From NCBI GenBank assembly GCA_945865355.1, contig CAMBDN010000011.1, positions 1-22,438 of the forward strand: 22,438 bases of DNA, read 5' to 3'. Both the position numbers and the translations under genes were made by a program. Shown piece after piece: positions 22,234 to 22,438 of the stretch. Under the pieces are notes generated by a model, which was not told the origin of the DNA, ran no database searches, and saw only the letters and a program-made list of their open reading frames with translations. Within the stretch, counting starts at the first letter, position 1, and each line of letters begins with the position of its first letter. The DNA comes from Legionella genomosp. 1. Its GTDB lineage: Bacteria > Pseudomonadota > Gammaproteobacteria > Legionellales > Legionellaceae.

Positions 22234-22438
22234 ATGTTGAATGAGAACGAATTGGTAGCCTCTGACAATCATCCATTGCAGTCAAGTATCCCTGTGTTAC
22301 CGCTCAGGGATGTAGTGGTTTACCCCCACATGGTTATTCCTTTGTTTGTTGGGCGCGAAAAATCTATTAAGGCGTTGGAAGCAGCGATGGTAGATAACAA
22401 GCAAATTTTTCTAGTCGCCCAGCGCAAATCAGCAAACG
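22234..22438 (+). CDS. lon: Lon ATP-dependent protease, N-terminal part (cut by window edge)
   Basis: The first 68 codons are present. The N-terminal substrate-binding (LON) domain motif is clear: SIPVLPLRDVVVYPHMVIPL followed by FVGREKSIKALEAAM and QIFLVAQRK. ATG 22234 has AAGGA six to seven bases upstream. Lon degrades misfolded and regulatory proteins; its position after clpX is the common order. The AAA+ and protease domains lie beyond the window. Confidence 0.96.
   Translation, partial: MLNENELVASDNHPLQSSIPVLPLRDVVVYPHMVIPLFVGREKSIKALEAAMVDNKQIFLVAQRKSAN

Overview
The window reads as chromosomal DNA of a moderately low-GC gammaproteobacterium. The protein sequences, the tig-clpP-clpX-lon order and the rph / yicC-gmk-rpoZ-spoT cluster fit the Legionellales, most likely a Legionella-like organism. 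This placement is inferred from recognition of the proteins, not from a search. Most of the window is core housekeeping DNA. The possibly accessory parts are the left edge (1-460) and a stretch holding a tyrosine recombinase (about 14084-16290).

Layout. (1) 1-460: the 3' end of an unidentified gene, a strong stem-loop, and sequence with no convincing gene. (2) 461-6181, minus strand: a three-gene RND multidrug efflux operon transcribed outer-membrane factor, then periplasmic adaptor, then inner-membrane pump. (3) 6444-7151, minus strand: rph (RNase PH), divergent from a plus-strand run of yicC, gmk, rpoZ, spoT, ridA, an ABC-F ATPase of the Uup type and a small membrane protein (7286-13995), closed by an intrinsic terminator. 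The run links RNA turnover, GMP/GDP supply, RNA polymerase omega and (p)ppGpp metabolism. (4) 14084-16296: an unrecognised 90-residue ORF and a convergent, apparently intact tyrosine recombinase. An 11-7-11 inverted repeat lies just upstream of the recombinase and looks like a recombinase core site. (5) 16297-17732: serC, followed with a 4-base overlap by a short ORF that looks like the truncated N-terminus of an FAD-linked oxidase. (6) 17872-18418: tRNA-Pro(UGG), tRNA-Arg(UCU), tRNA-His(GUG) and tRNA-Leu(UAG), with good sigma-70 promoter candidates ahead of Pro, His and Leu. (7) 18452 to the end: trigger factor, ClpP, ClpX and the start of Lon, a protein folding and proteolysis cluster.

Start codons were reassigned where the longest open frame over-extends the gene (rph, yicC, gmk, rpoZ, probably the adaptor). 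Several genes use non-ATG starts: TTG for the outer-membrane factor, GTG for spoT and uup. I see no CRISPR array, rRNA, insertion sequence or clear prophage. I did not find a convincing new multi-gene system. The best leads are the recombinase with its upstream dyads, the 130-bp inverted-repeat unit in the spoT leader, the palindrome inside the yicC promoter, and the clpP-clpX intergenic region.
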